64,000 bases of DNA from Haematobia irritans (GCF_050003625.1 NC_134400.1:222744085-222808084), one strand, 5' to 3'. Shown: positions 1 through 12,138, counted from the first letter of the stretch. Notes: a model not told the origin generated them from the sequence alone. Numbers and translations are program-made.

Positions 1-758
1 CCCTTGGAAGAGCAAAATTCATCTGATTCAGTTGAAATTTGGTACGCTGTGTTAATACATGGCCTCAAACACCCATGCAAAAATTGGACGAAATCGGTCA
101 ATAATTATATATTGCCCCCATATAAACCGATCCCCAGATTTGACCTCCGGAGCCCCTTGGAATAGCAAAACTCATCCGATTCGGTTGAAATTTAGTACGT
201 GATGTTAGTATATGGTATCCAACAACCATACACGAATTGGTTCATATCAGTCCATAATTATATATAGCCCCCATATAAACCGATCCCCAGATTTGACCTC
301 CGGTACCTTTTGGAGAAGCAAAATTCATCCGATCTGGCTGAAATTTGGTAAGTGGTGGTAGTATATGATATTTAACAACCATGCCAAAAGTGGTTCATAT
401 CAGTCCATAATCATAAATAGGCCCCATATGAACCGATCCCGAGATTTTGTTTTGGAGCATCTTGGAGGAGCAAATTTCAGCCGAGTGAGTTGAAATTTGG
501 TACATTGTGCTAGTATTATATTGCCGTTAACGACCATGCCTAACTAGGTCCATATCGGTCTATAGTTATATATAGCCCTCAGATAAATCGATCCCCAATC
601 ACACAAAAATTGGTCCATATCAAGTGCATAATTCTATATAGCCCCCATATAAGCGACCCCTGTATTTCAATTCTGGCTCTCTACGTACCGTGCAAAAAGT
701 CCATATCGATTCGTAATTATTTTGTAGACTTAACTATACATATCTTTTTTGTCTAATA

Positions 759-1691
759 AAGGGTGATTTGTTAAGAGCTTGATAACTTTTTAAAAAAAAA
801 AAACGCATAAAATTTGCAAAATCTCATCGGTTCTTTATTTGAAACGTTAGATTGGTCCATGACATTTACTTTTTGAAGATAATTTCATTTAAATGTTGAC
901 CGCGGCTGCGTCTTAGGTGGTCCATTCGGAAAGTCCAATTTTGGGCAACTTTTTCGAGCATTTCGGCCGGAATAGCCCGAATTTCTTCGGAAATGTTGTC
1001 TTCCAAAGCTGGAATAGTTGCTGGCTTATTTCTGTAGACTTTAGACTTGACGTAGCCCCACAAAAAATAGTCTAAAGGCGTCAAATCGCATGATCTTGGT
1101 GGCCAACTTACCGGTCCATTTCTTGAGATGAATTGTTCTCCGAAGTTTTCCCTCAAAATGGCCATAGAATCGCGAGCTGTGTGGCATGTAGCGCCATCTT
1201 GTTGAAACCACATGTCAACCAAGTTCAGTTCTTCCATTTTTGGCAACAAAAAGTTTGTTAGCATCGAACGATAGCGATCGCCATTCACCGTAACGTTGCG
1301 TCCAACAGCATCTTTGAAAAAATACGGTCCAATGATTCCACCAGCGTACAAACCACACCAAACAGTGCATTTTTCGGGATGCATGGGCAGTTCTTGAACG
1401 GCTTCTGGTTGCTCTTCACTCCAAATGCGGCAATTTTGCTTATTTACGTAGCCATTCAACCAGAAATGAGCCTCATCGCTGAACAAAATTTGTCGATAAA
1501 AAAGCGGATTTTCTGCCACTGATTTTGGTAATAAAATTCAATGATTTGCAAGCGTTGCTCGTTAGTAAGTCTATTCATGATGAAATGTCAAAGCATACTG
1601 AGCATCTTTCTCTTTGACACCATGTCTGAAATCCCACGTGATCTGTCAAATACTAATGCATGAAAATCCTAACCTCAAAAGAATCACTCTT
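759..1691 (-). mobile_element. Non-autonomous rosa-type (DD41D) mariner, copy 1
   Basis: The 933 bp element starts and ends with the short inverted repeat AAGGGTGATT and is flanked by TA duplications (757-758 and 1692-1693). It lies inside a Helentron-like element, whose sequence resumes exactly after the TA. It encodes only the C-terminal two thirds of a transposase. A remnant of the original start (MNRLTNEQRLQ...) survives at the 5' side but is out of frame with the rest. It is nearly identical to copies at 10303-11234 and 33539-34472. Confidence 0.93.
866..1519 (-). pseudogene. Truncated rosa/mariner DD41D transposase (copy 1)
   Basis: This open frame of about 217 codons is the catalytic part of a Tc1/mariner transposase. 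The DDD residues are visible: D15 in FSDEAHF, D108 in FQQDGATCH and D150 in LTPLDYFLWG. The spacing from D108 to D150 is 41 residues, the signature of the rosa family first described in tephritid flies. The N-terminal helix-turn-helix domain that should bind the terminal repeats is missing through an internal deletion. The frame has no proper ATG: the only good start (ATG at 1578-1576) is in another frame, 62 nt upstream of the conserved GCAGAAAATCC. The product is therefore probably not made as a working enzyme, and mobility would need a transposase supplied in trans. Confidence 0.9.
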
Positions 1692-1976
1692 TATATACCA
1701 CGTATGGACTAACTCACAATTTAGAAAACGATGTTAAGAAGTTTTAAGATACCACAACCCAAGTAATTCGATTGTTAATGACAGTCTTTCGTAAAGGTTT
1801 CTACGCAATCCATGGTGGAGGGTACATAAGATTCGGTTTGGGCGAACTTACGGCCGTATATACTTGTTTCAAATAATTTTTCTTTCATTTCTTCCCACTA
1901 AAAAAAGTGCAGTATACAAGTGAGAAAATAAGGCCTCGCAAGGATTCTAATTTTAATTGAAAAATTTAAATACAAA

Positions 1977-2113
1977 TATGTGGTCGACATTTAAAAGATA
2001 TTTATTTGCAGAAAACAATGTTAAAACTATAGACTATCGCGTGATTTTTTTAATAGTCTATTGTTGTAACATTGTTTTCTGCAAATAAATATCTTTTAAA
2101 TGTCGACCACATA
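1977..2113. repeat. Foldback hairpin with perfect 47 bp arms
   Basis: Arms 1977-2023 and 2067-2113 are exact reverse complements over 47 bp, starting TATGTGGTCGAC and ending CAATGTTA. Inside them, ACTATAGACTAT and ATAGTCTATTGT extend the stem imperfectly. It could be a small foldback MITE or a young inverted duplication. I see no coding content. Confidence 0.9.
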
Positions 2114-2780
2114 GTTCTACATAAAATGAAAATTCTTTCTAGGCGTACACTGGGAAATTGGTTTATCACTGCACTTTTCATTGCATATTCATAGTTAGCT
2201 ACGAAAATATCCGATTCCATTTCTTATTTTATTCATTTTTTTTTCATGGGATAAAAGAGACTGATAACGTATTTAAACGTTAGCATTTTTTATTTATTTT
2301 TTGATCATTCACATACAATACTTTATTATTAATTTTTCGCCCAGTAAAAATAACACACTCCCTATTTTCTTCTTTTTTGTTGTTGTTTTTCTTTGACACT
2401 CAAATTAATATTCATCACGTGACAGTATCAAAAACATTCAACAAGTGGCTATGAACAAAAAATATAATCATTAAATGAGTATCAAAATAATACTGCATTG
2501 TGAAATATATTTAAAAATACTGCTTGATGTATAAAATCACTAATAATTATTTTGATACATTTTTAATTTTGGGGCACACTTTCATAATATCGGGGCCCAT
2601 TTTCGTACATTCAAAATTATTTTATGAAAATGGGGCCCAATTTTTTCTTTGTGGTCAATCTTCATTTTTATCACTTACATAATTGGGGCCCATGTTCATG
2701 AGGTTTGTATTCATAACGAAAAATGACCCCAAATTTGGGGTCATACTTCATTTCCAATTTGGGGCCGTAGTTCATAGCGC
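2114..2780. other. AT-rich stretch with repeated GGGGCCC motifs, no gene
   Basis: No open frame with recognisable content is visible. From 2570 to 2770 a short phrase around ggggcccattttcat / ggggtcatacttcat recurs about five times, giving an irregular minisatellite. The rest is AT-rich. Confidence 0.5.
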
Positions 2781-2947
2781 CAAATCGAATCACTTAATTA
2801 TAAGGCCAAACGACTTCACTCAAAAGTTTATCGACTTTGGACAATGGAAAAAAAATACATCAGAGAAATGCGCCTTCAAGGCTGAGCAAAGAACGCAATT
2901 TGTATTTTAAGGCCAATAAATCTTTGAAGACAATATGTTTTCTGTGT
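2781..2947 (+). repeat. MITE D fragment (diverged)
   Basis: The segment shares aatcacttaattataagg, aaaagtttatcgacttt and gagaaatgcg with the 3' half of MITE D copies at 9739-11328 and 11483-12138. It lacks the 5' half and a clean terminus, so it is an old fragment. Confidence 0.65.
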
Positions 2948-4376
2948 ACCAAACTTTAAGGCTTTAGGTTTAATGGTTCAAAAGATATTGAATTTTGTCG
3001 TCTCAGTGCTATAGCTGCCTAAACCACTTAAGTCTTCTTCCACTTTCACCATACAAATGTTTAAATAGATTTTCCCCAACTCAATAAAATTTTCTTTATT
3101 CCAAATATGTCCCGAAAATGGTATCAACTAAAACAAAACTACTGTAACCAAGTTGCTTCGCTTGGGATACACCATTGATTGAAATATGTTTTAATCAAAA
3201 CCAAAGAAAACAAAAAATTAGGATATACAACTCATTCACCAACAACGTTCTCCATTCAATCGTATTAGAATTTAAGTGCCTCTTAAAAACACATTGATCA
3301 GCATATTCATTTTCATTTATTTCCACAAGTTCGATTTGTAAATCATCTGTAGTCGAAAGCATGCTGAAGCAGCAAAAAGCCTTTGAAAAATACATAAACC
3401 CCTTTTATTAAAATTTCGTAAAAATCATTTCTGTATATTGTTGCAAAAATATTCCTTTGATGTGGTTAACGAGCAATTTGCAAAACGAAATTAAACACGA
3501 GGCGAGTTTTGAATTGAGTGGTTAGCATTTGTCATGCTTAACTTATTCCTGGTTTATGGCTCGTTTTTCCAATATTTAGAAACTCGAATTGCACACAGAA
3601 ACAAAAAACAACCAACATTCCCAATTTTAGGGATTATTTTGTTTTCTGCCAAAATTAAATGAAGGAAAGGGTGAGGAAGATTTTCTCATTGTTTTGTAAC
3701 GAGCATGTGTCCTCTTGTTGATCCAAGAAAATATTTTAAAATTCTGAAAGCATCATCCGTCTTCATTACACAATTTATTCCCTGCCATAGATTTTGTCAG
3801 TCTTGGTATTAATTTTTGCATCACGTTCTTCCATTATTCCCCTGGGTGTTCAATCAACACAAGAAATCCTCGTAAAGTCATTTTAATGAGCCGAGACAAG
3901 TAAATGTAAAAAAAATTTGCAAGCGCTATAAACAAATCGATACCAAAATGCTAGCTGTCGAAGTACATTATCGGGAGGAATTGTTTGGCATTACAAGATG
4001 ACGAGAGACATGACACAGAGACAACAACTTTAGCGTTTTAATAAGGAAGGATGGTCAAGGCTAATCGAACTATTGTTAAGAAAATGAAGCGCGGTATTTG
4101 TTGAAGTATACCCTGGTGGCGATAATGCCAAGGATTTTTGAGAACACCAAAACACGTCCTCACATCGACACACCTTGTGTAAGATGATGCAAGAACCCAT
4201 TGATATTATGTTGTCCACCTTGTCTTAGGTCCAGTATAAACTTAGTCTTCTTTCACAGGTGGAAATCAAAACTGAAAGAACACAATATGAACAATATAGG
4301 GTTTTTGCAAAATTTTGTAAAGAACTAAACGAACAAAAATAACCATGAACATTTATAACGGCACGAAAACAAAAAA
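2948..4376. other. Unassigned AT-rich sequence
   Basis: I see no gene, RNA or complete repeat. Short frames at 3195-3395 and 4030-4218 on the minus strand show no recognisable domain and no codon-like periodicity. The stretch ends exactly where a Helentron-like element begins. Confidence 0.4.
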
Positions 4377-4619
4377 AACAAGTATATACGGCCGTAAGTT
4401 CGGCCAGGCCGAAGCTTATGTACCCTCCATCATGGATTGCGTAGAAACTTCTTCTAAACACTGCCACCCACAATCGAATTACTTAAGTTGCGGTAACGCT
4501 TGCCGATGGCAAGGTATCTTAAAACCTCCTAACACCATCTTCTAAATTGTATGTAAGTCCATACGTGGTATATATTAAATCAAAAAAGATCGATCCAATA
4601 CGTATATAATTCAGTTTGA

Positions 4620-4975
4620 CAAAGTAGACATAAAATTTTTACAAAATTTTCTATAGGAATAAAAATTTTCACAAAATTTTCTATAGAAAGAAAATTTTGA
4701 CAAAAATGTCTACAGATATAAAAATTTAACAAAATTTTCTATAGAAATAAACTTTTGACAAAATTTTCTATAGAAATAAAATCTTGGTAGATTATTTTTG
4801 GCTCGAGTGGCAACCATGATTATGAACCGAATAAAATTTAAACAAAATTTTCTATAGAAATAAAATTTTGACAATGATGAAAATTTTATTATGAACCGAA
4901 AAAAATTTTAACAAAATTTTCTCTAGAAATAAAATTTTGACAAAATTTTCTATAGAAATAAAATTATGAACCGAT
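4620..4975 (+). repeat. Minisatellite with ctatagaaataaaatttt unit
   Basis: A unit of about 23-29 bp built on acaaaattttctatagaaat repeats roughly ten times with scattered changes. The same minisatellite, inverted, fills 61040-61310 in another family A element, and a short block occurs at 7445-7505. Confidence 0.85.
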
Positions 4976-6141
4976 ATGGACCAATTTTTGTGTGATTGGA
5001 ACAATTTTGGTATGGTTGTTAGCGACCATATACTAACATCACGTTCCTAATTTGAACCGGATCGGATGAATTTTGCTCCTCCAAGAGGCTCTGGAGAACG
5101 TTTTATATGGGGGCTATATATAATTATGGACCGATATGGACCAATTTTTTCATGGTATACCAATACCATGTACCAAATTTCAGCCGGATCGGATGAAATT
5201 TGCTTCTCTTAGAGGCTCCGCAACCCAAATCTGGGGATCGGTTTATATGTGCGCTATATATAATTATGGACCGATGTGGACCAATTTTTGCACGGTTGCT
5301 AGAGACCATATACCAATACCATGTACCAAATTTCAGCCGGATCGGATGCAATTTGCTTCTCTTTGAGGCTTCGCAAGCCAAATCTGGAGATCGGTTTATA
5401 TGGGGGCTATATATAATTATAGACCGATGTGGCCCAATTTTTGCATGATTGTTAGAGACCATATACCAACACCATGTACCAAATTTCAGCCGGATCGGAT
5501 GAAATATGTTTCTCTTAGAGGCTCCACAAGCCAAATCTGGGGATCGGTTTATATGGGGCTATATATAATTAAGGGCCGATATCGACCAATTTTTTCATGG
5601 TTGTTAGAGACCATATACCAACATCATGTACCAAATTTCAGCCGGATCGGATGAAATTTGCTTCTCTTTGAGGCTCCGCAAGCCAAATCTGGGGATCGGT
5701 TTATATGGGGGCTATATATAATTATGGACCGATGTCGACCAATTTTTGCACGATTGTTAGAGACCATATACTAACACCATGTACCAAATTTCAGCCGGAT
5801 CGGACTAAATATGCTTCTCTTAGAGGCTCCACAAGCCAAATCTGGGGATCGGTTTATATGGGGGCTATATATAATTATGGACCGATATGGACCAATTTTT
5901 GCATGGTTGTTAGATTCCATATACCAACACCATGTACCAAATTTCAGCCCGATCGGATGAAATATGCTTCTGTTAGAGGCTCTACAAGCCAAATCTGAGG
6001 GTCCCTTTATATGGGGGCTATACGTAAAGGTGGACCGATATAGCCCATTTTCAATACCATCCGACCTACATCGATAACAACTACTTGTGCCAAGTTTCAA
6101 GTCGATAGCTTGTTTCGTTCGGAAGTTAGCGTGATTTCAAC

Positions 6142-6187
6142 AGACGGACGGACGGACGGACGGACGGACGGACGGACGGACGGACAT
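6142..6187 (+). repeat. (GGAC)n microsatellite of a mini-me type element
   Basis: Eleven near-perfect GGAC units end in atgc just before the conserved mini-me core. Equivalent tracts occur in the other families: 12385-12412 (C), 14383-14428 (E), 16168-16197 (B) and 60366-60388 (A, inverted). Confidence 0.9.
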
Positions 6188-6349
6188 GCTTGGATCGACT
6201 CAGAATTTCACCACGACCCAGAATATATATACTTTATGGGGTCTTAGAGCAATATTTCGATGTGTTACAAACGGAATGACAAAGTTAATATACCCCCATC
6301 CTGTGATGGAGGGTATAAAAACGTGTATCGAAAACGTTTTATTTTTTAA

Positions 6350-6865
6350 CCCTTTCACTACCGAAATAAACCTAATGTTAAAAACTTAAATTTTTCTTCT
6401 GTTTTTACTAGTACTAACAGCAAGTAAAACAAAAATTGGAATTTTGAGTTCCTACCTCAGTTACTTCAAGAGCTATATGAGCTTGTTCTGAAAACTTCAT
6501 TCTTGAATTGTGACCAAATGGCCTTACGAAAATAAGCGCTATTTGGCCTATAACATCCTTCAATGTGTGAGAAAAAATACAAAAAAGAACGCGAAAAAGG
6601 ATCAGCTATAGTTTTTGTATAAATGTCTATTTACTAGAAACATACAGTAGAAAAATTGTCTCAAATTTTCGAATTTTTCGTTTATTGTTAAAGAAGTTTA
6701 TAAAAATGTATTTTAGACCTCACCAATATGGACACTATTTAAAGCTTATTTAGATTAAAGCCTCTACTTTAAAATACCATCGAGAAATAAATCGAAACTA
6801 AGTGGGAAAATAGAATTTGGTGTCTTTTTCGAATGTCCTTCTAAGTGGACATCGTAGTGAAAGGG
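6350..6865. mobile_element. piggyBac-type MITE, copy 1
   Basis: The 516 bp element is flanked by TTAA on both sides (6346-6349 and 6866-6869). It has terminal inverted repeats beginning CCCTTTCACTA. TTAA duplication with CCC termini is the hallmark of piggyBac-superfamily insertions. It has no coding capacity. A second copy is at 16711-17086 in the opposite orientation. Confidence 0.85.
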
Positions 6866-6894
6866 TTAATTTTATCCCCAAAAAAATTTTTATT

Positions 6895-8200
6895 TTTGCA
6901 ATAAAACAATAATTTTGTTTCAAAAACACAGTCCATTTCATTTATATCAAGCACTGTTCTTTTATGTTCTTATGGTCGAAGCAGGGACTAAACCCACGGC
7001 CCTTTGTATGCAAGGCGGTCATGCTAACCATTGCTCCATGGTGGCCAACTAAAGTTATGTTTCTGTTAAACAAAGTTTCTTTACATCGGCTTGTGGAGGC
7101 CGAAAACTATGCTTTATAAATATAAATGGTTGACTGTATGCGCTGATGGGATAGCCAGTGTTGCCAGTATTTTTCTGGCTTTTGTCCTCAAATTGGTATG
7201 CTTTTGTCCCAAAAAATCCCCAATTTAAATTAAAGTTCCCCACAAAAAACGCCAATATTTTTTTTTTTAAATCTATGAACGAAAATTTACTTCACAAGTA
7301 TTAAAATTAGATGGTAGACACGGCTGTCACAGTTGGTTCAATTCTAACAAAAAAAATCGATTTCTTACTGTTTGGCAGATTGTTAGAATTCTTGATGTTT
7401 TAGTAGATTTTGCACAATATTCCTCTCCAACTAAGATATACTTCAATTTTTATAGAAATAAAATTTGGCAAAATTTTCTAGAAAAATAAAAATTTGACAA
7501 AATTGTGATCAAAACCTTCAAAATAAGATTTTAGATGTTCGTAAAATTGTCTTCAAACTTTGGTGGATTATTTCTTTAGAAAAATATATTATTTTTGTCT
7601 AAATCAGTGATGAACACTGAGGGGGGGGCAACATTTGGGACCGAAAGTATGTCTTAGTAAAGCTGAGTAAAATTATAAATTATCCCTTGGGCCCCCGCAA
7701 TAAAATTCTGTGTCCGTTTCAAGTCCAAACCCTCTATATCATCCTATTGTATGCCGTGGAATAAAGAGGAGCAATATATGTATTTCTATTTTGAAAATGC
7801 GCTTTGATTCTTCTTAAAAAAGGATTTAATATGAACCCGATTTCCATAGAAAAAATTCCGATAAAACTCCCTAAATTTATGGAAATCCCCCAAGTCCCCA
7901 ACTCAAAAAAAAATTGTCCCCAACCACGAAACAAATATTCCTAATCCCCCATTCCTAGCATAGCCATAATTAGCTGTTGATGACAATAACAGCTACGTAG
8001 CCCAGTGGATAGTGTGTTAGCTTACAAACTGTATGGTCCGCGGTTCGATTCTCCGTCCAGACGAAAGGTAAAATTTAAAGAATTTATAAAATAGAATAAT
8101 TTCGTCTACATTTTTTGTATTACAGAAAAAGAACTATAAGAACTAAAATACCTCGTGGAAGTGAGAAAGATGTGAGGGAAGATGCAGTTGGCCAGAAAAT
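6895..8200. mobile_element. Composite repeat with two opposed tRNA-like heads, copy 1
   Basis: Two pol III-type heads lie in opposite directions. The minus-strand head at 6973-7047 has an A-box-like part and a B box (gggttta-type). The plus-strand head at 7992-8068 has a good A box (TAGCCCAGTGG) and B box (GGTTCGATTCT). The same pair with the same outer flanks recurs at 20150-20700, and the plus head alone recurs at 55419-55560. An 803 bp insertion (7157-7959) separates the heads here. These are repeat copies rather than functional tRNA genes, since the stems are imperfect and flanking sequence is shared between copies. Confidence 0.7.
7157..7959. mobile_element. 803 bp insertion with 6 bp target duplication ATAGCC
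   Basis: It begins agtgttgccagtattttt and ends cccattcctagc, flanked by ATAGCC at 7151-7156 and 7960-7965. The homologous composite repeat at 20344-20607 lacks it. No terminal inverted repeat longer than a few bases is clear, and no coding frame is recognisable. Confidence 0.6.
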
Positions 8201-10302
8201 CGTTTTTTTGACTTAGTCTTTATGAAATTGTTTTAAAATACTGTAAAAGGATTAACGTTTTTCACAAAAATATATATTTTTCTTCCAAACAAACTTTCTT
8301 TCAGCGAAAAGCAATTGGGAAAGAATATTTGTTTGCGTAAAATTTCGTTTGGAAGGAAAGAATTATTTGTTTGCGTTTGTGAAGCACCCCGCTATATGGT
8401 GCACGCAGAGAAGAAACATGATTGTCACAATCATATTCGAAGAGCAAAATAATATGATAGGAGCTTTTTTTGCGGCGACCATGTAATATTTTCACTTGCA
8501 ACCATGTTGGCTAAGTGAACATGGTTCTAAGAAAAATAAAATTGTCCTCATCTAAAATGTTATTATATTGATACAAATAATTTTGTTTGAATCAAAAGAA
8601 AATGGTCACGATCTAAAATGTTATGGTCTTCGTCAAAAATGGTTTTCTTCCAGTTAAAAGAACATGGTCACAATCTAAAATGTTTTGATATTTATGAAAA
8701 CACTTTTTTCGTCGTCGAAAAAAGAAAGCCACTTGAGAAAAGAAAACACAAAATGAATTTTATTTATTGGTTTTTTTTTTATTTACAAGTTAAATCATTG
8801 TTTATTTGTATTTATAAAGTCGTGCAAGCAAACATCATATATTTTTACACACTCTATTTTGGTTCAATCTCAATAATAAGAAATCATTCAATATTTACTT
8901 GTGCCCATCAAATGTATCAACGCAGACATCATGTAACTACAACGAAAAATAAATTATACAATATATCAAAATGAAGAACAAAAACCAGGTACACTTTTTC
9001 AATTACACTTTTCTCTGTTGTATTCACATAAAACCACGTGCCATTTCTGAAGAAATAAATAAACACAAAACACAGTAATTCCGTATTCTCCGTCCATTCC
9101 AAGAAACAATCAACACACGACTTACGCGCAAAATGAAAAACGTGTGTACCTGTCAATGTTTTTATAAAATTCTTTTCGCTGCAAAAAAAAATAAAAATTA
9201 AATGGTCACGAAAACAATGTACATGGTCTTTATGGCCATATAATGGTTCTAGACATGTCTATACGTATCCTATCAAAATACTTTTTTCCCTGCAAAAAAT
9301 GTAAAAAAAAAACAAGTAAGGAAAGTCTAAAGTCGGGCGGGACCGACTATATTATACCCTGCACCACTTTGTAGATCTAAATTTTCGATACCATATCACG
9401 TCCGTCAAATGTGTTGGGTGCTATATATAAAGGTTTGTCCCAAATACATACATTTAAATATCACTCGATTTGGACCAGGGATCCGGAGCGGTCCATTTTT
9501 TTCGCTCCGCTCCCGCTCCGGAGAAAAAAAAACCGCTCCGCTCCTCGCTCCGCTCCGAGAAAAAAAAAATCGCTCCGCTCCGCTCCACGCTCCGTTCCGC
9601 TCCTCTTCGAGAAAATTATAGTACAAACATTGTATTATTTGTTCAATTGAGTTTTATTTTATTTAGAAAAATCGGGCGGTACATATATGGGAGCAATAGC
9701 TAAATCTGAACCGATTTCGATGATTTTTTGCACATATACACTGAAAAAAAAGCATTCTCGGTTCCAAAGATTTTGTCTTTACTTTAAAAAATTTTGTATT
9801 GATTCCGAGCCAAAGAAGCGGAGAATACAAGTAAGGATACTTTTAAGACACAATTCTCTTTTAAATTTAGGTTTTGTGTACTTGCTTCTAGGACGAAAAT
9901 TTTAATTTTTCGCTTTCTCAGCTTTTTTTCTTCATATGCTATCAAAGTCTTTTAAAAACGAGTTAACGGCATCTTTATTTTCCAAATTAGGACTCGACTT
10001 CCAGTAGAAATTATGCTATGTTTGAAGTAAAAAACTTCTTTAAAATAAAGTTTTGAAAAACATGTCCTATATTTGAACGATTTTTTGCTTTGTAGTCAAG
10101 ATGCAAAAAGACAACAAATTTAAAGACAATTTCATTAAATTTAAAGAATTTTTCTGCATTATTAAAGTCAAGTTGACCTTAGCCTATAAATTTTTTCTTT
10201 TATGTTAAGATACCCATTTTTAAGTCAAATCACTTAATTATAAGGACAATACGTCTTCATTGAAAAGTTTATCGACTTTTGGACAAGGAAAAAATCTTTA
10301 TA

Positions 10303-11234
10303 AAGGGTGATTTGTTAAGAGCTTGATAACTTTTTTTAAAAAAAAACGCATAAAATTTGCAAAATCTCATCGGTTCTTTATTTGAAACGTTAGATTGGTC
10401 CATGACATTTACTTTTTGAAGATAATTTCATTTAAATGTTGACCGCGGCTGCGTCTTAGGTGGTCCATTCGGAAAGTCCAATTTTGGGCAACTTTTTCGA
10501 GCATTTCGGCCGGAATAGCCCGAATTTCTTCGGAAATGTTGTCTTCCAAAGCTGGAATAGTTGCTGGCTTATTTCTGTAGACTTTAGACTTGACGTAGCC
10601 CCACAAAAAATAGTCTAAAGGCGTCAAATCGCATGATCTTGGTGGCAAACTTACCGGTCCATTTCTTGAGATGAATTGTTCTCCGAAGTTTTCCCTCAAA
10701 ATGGCCATAGAATCGCGAGCTGTGTGGCATGTAGCGCCATCTTGTTGAAACCACATGTCAACCAAGTTCAGTTCTTCCATTTTTGGCAACAAAAAGTTTG
10801 TTAGCATCGAACGATAGCGATCGCCATTCACCGTAACGTTGCGTCCAACAGCATCTTTGAAAAAATACGGTCCAATGATTCCACCAGCGTACAAACCACA
10901 CCAAACAGTGCATTTTTCGGGATGCATGGGCAGTTCTTGAACGGCTTCTGGTTGCTCTTCACTCCAAATGCGGCAATTTTGCTTATTTACGTAGCCATTC
11001 AACCAGAAATGAGCCTCATCGCTGAACAAAATTTGTCGATAAAAAAGCGGATTTTCTGCCAACTTTTCTAGGGCCCATTCACTGAAAATTCGACGTTGTG
11101 GCAGATCGTTCGGCTATTCATGATGAAATGTCAAAGCATACTGAGCATCTTTCTCTTTGACACCATGTCTGAAATCCCACGTGATCTGTCAAATACTAAT
11201 GCATGAAAATCCTAACCTCAAAAGAATCACCCTT
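10303..11234 (-). mobile_element. Non-autonomous rosa-type (DD41D) mariner, copy 2
   Basis: The 932 bp element has AAGGGTGATT ends and TA duplications at 10301-10302 and 11235-11236, and sits inside MITE D copy 1. The sequence is nearly identical to copies 1 and 3 apart from the deletion junction. It is the innermost level of the nest that starts at 8402. Confidence 0.93.
10409..11062 (-). pseudogene. Truncated rosa/mariner DD41D transposase (copy 2)
   Basis: This is the same 217-codon catalytic fragment as at 866-1519, with all three aspartates (D15, D108, D150) intact. One residue differs: leucine for tryptophan at position 139, next to the conserved PPRSCD motif. The N-terminal DNA-binding half is deleted. 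Upstream, sense-strand codons for DLPQRRIFSEWALEKLAENP are retained in frame. The remaining start codon (11121-11119) reads out of frame across the junction ATGAATAG|CCGAACGATCTG. The open catalytic frame without stops suggests recent insertion rather than selection. Confidence 0.9.
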
Positions 11235-11482
11235 TATTAGAGAAATGCGTCTTCTATGCTGAGCAAAATTCGCATTTGTATTTTAAAGACGTGAAATCTT
11301 TGACCACACGACAATATTTTTTTCAGTGTAGTTAGTGCTATAGAAGATTACATTTCGCCATCTTTGAGTAAGATCGGTTGATAAATAAGGGTTTTATGAC
11401 CTAATTTGACAAAATCGGGCGATACATATATATGGGACCTATATCTAAATCTGAACCGATTTCGAAGAAATTTTCAGACCTA

Positions 11483-12138
11483 CACTGAAAAAAAAGCATA
11501 CTCGGTTCCAAAGATTTTGTCTTTACTTTAAAAAATTTGGTATTGATTCCGAGCCAAAGAAGCGGAGAATAAAAGTAAGGATACTTTTAAGACACAATTC
11601 TCTTTTAAATTTAGGTTTTGTGTACTTGCTTATAGGAAGCAAATTTTAATTTTTCGATTTCTCAGCTTTTTTTCTTCATATGCTATCAAAGTCCTTTAAA
11701 AACGAGTTAATGGCAACTTTATTTTCCAAATTAAGACTCGACTTCCAGTATAAATTATGCTATGTTTGAAGTAAAAAACTTCTTTGAAATAAAGTTTTGA
11801 AAAACATGTCCTATATTTGAACGAGTTTTTGCTTTGTAGTCAAGATGCAAAAACACAACAAATTTAAAGACAATTTCATTAAATTTAAAGAATTTTTCTG
11901 AATTATTAAAGTCAAGTTGACCTTAGCCTATAAATTTTTTCTTTCATGTTAAGATACCCATTTTTAAGTCAACTCACTTAATTATAAGGACAACACGACT
12001 TCATTGAAAAGTTTATCGACTTTTGGACAAGGAAAATAACTTCATTTTAGAGAAATGCGTCTTCTATGCTAAGCAAAATTTGTATTCGTGTTTTAAAGAC
12101 ATGAAATCTTTGACCTCACGACAATATTTTTTTCAGTG
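11483..12138. mobile_element. MITE D copy 2, uninterrupted (656 bp)
   Basis: It has CACTGAAAAAAAAGCATAC and TTTTTTTCAGTG ends, with TA on both sides (11481-11482 and 12139-12140). This is the cleanest copy and serves as reference for the family. Confidence 0.88.

Larger units (their letters stand above)
1..1869 (-). mobile_element. Helentron-like non-autonomous element, family A copy 1 (cut by window start, split by a mariner)
   Basis: The segment reads as the reverse complement of the complete family A element at 4377-6320. It has the same roughly 150 bp internal repeats (phrases such as gaccgatatggaccaa) and the same 5' terminus: aacaagtatatacggccgt followed by the palindrome ttcggcc/ggccgaa and taccctccaccatgg, here at 1810-1869. 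The 3' end lies outside the window. A mariner at 759-1691 splits it, and the flanking sequence matches copy 2 continuously across the TA target. DINE-1/mini-me-type assignment follows from the terminal structure seen in complete copies. Confidence 0.8.
4377..6320 (+). mobile_element. Helentron-like (DINE-1/mini-me type) element, family A copy 2, apparently complete
   Basis: The 5' end aacaagtatatacggccgt is followed by the palindrome ttcggccaggccgaa and by taccctccatcatgg. The body holds a 'ctatagaaataaaatttt' minisatellite (4620-4975) and about seven diverged 150 bp repeats (4975-6000). The 3' part has a (GGAC)n tract, the conserved mini-me core (agaatatatatactttatgggg) and a terminal hairpin, tacccccatc/gatggagggta. 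The 3' hairpin strand is the inverse of the 5' taccctccatca segment, giving subterminal inverted repeats. There is no target duplication, as expected for Helentrons. Open frames inside are translated repeats, not genes. Confidence 0.85.
9739..11328. mobile_element. MITE D copy 1, itself interrupted by a rosa mariner
   Basis: Termini are CACTGAAAAAAAAGCAT and ...ATTTTTTTCAGTG, flanked by TA on both sides (9737-9738 and 11329-11330). Without the mariner the core is about 655 bp, matching copy 2. There is no coding capacity. CACTG ends with a 2 bp duplication could fit a CMC/CACTA-like or Tc1-like source. Confidence 0.85.

Noticed and set aside
5124..6100. Overlapping open frames of 80-136 codons on both strands
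   Set aside because: They are translations of the 150 bp internal repeats of a Helentron-like element. The same repeat peptide recurs, with no start context or domain.
7992..8068. Functional tRNA gene
   Set aside because: A and B boxes are good, but acceptor stem pairing is poor and the same sequence with shared flanks recurs in repeat copies.
8618..8974. 118-codon plus-strand frame
   Set aside because: It lies in the interior of the outer MITE. The residue composition is that of AT-rich DNA (F, Y, K, I) with no domain.
9405..9703. Four overlapping Arg/Ser-rich frames
   Set aside because: They come from the CGCTCC arrays at the hAT end. Composition alone explains them.
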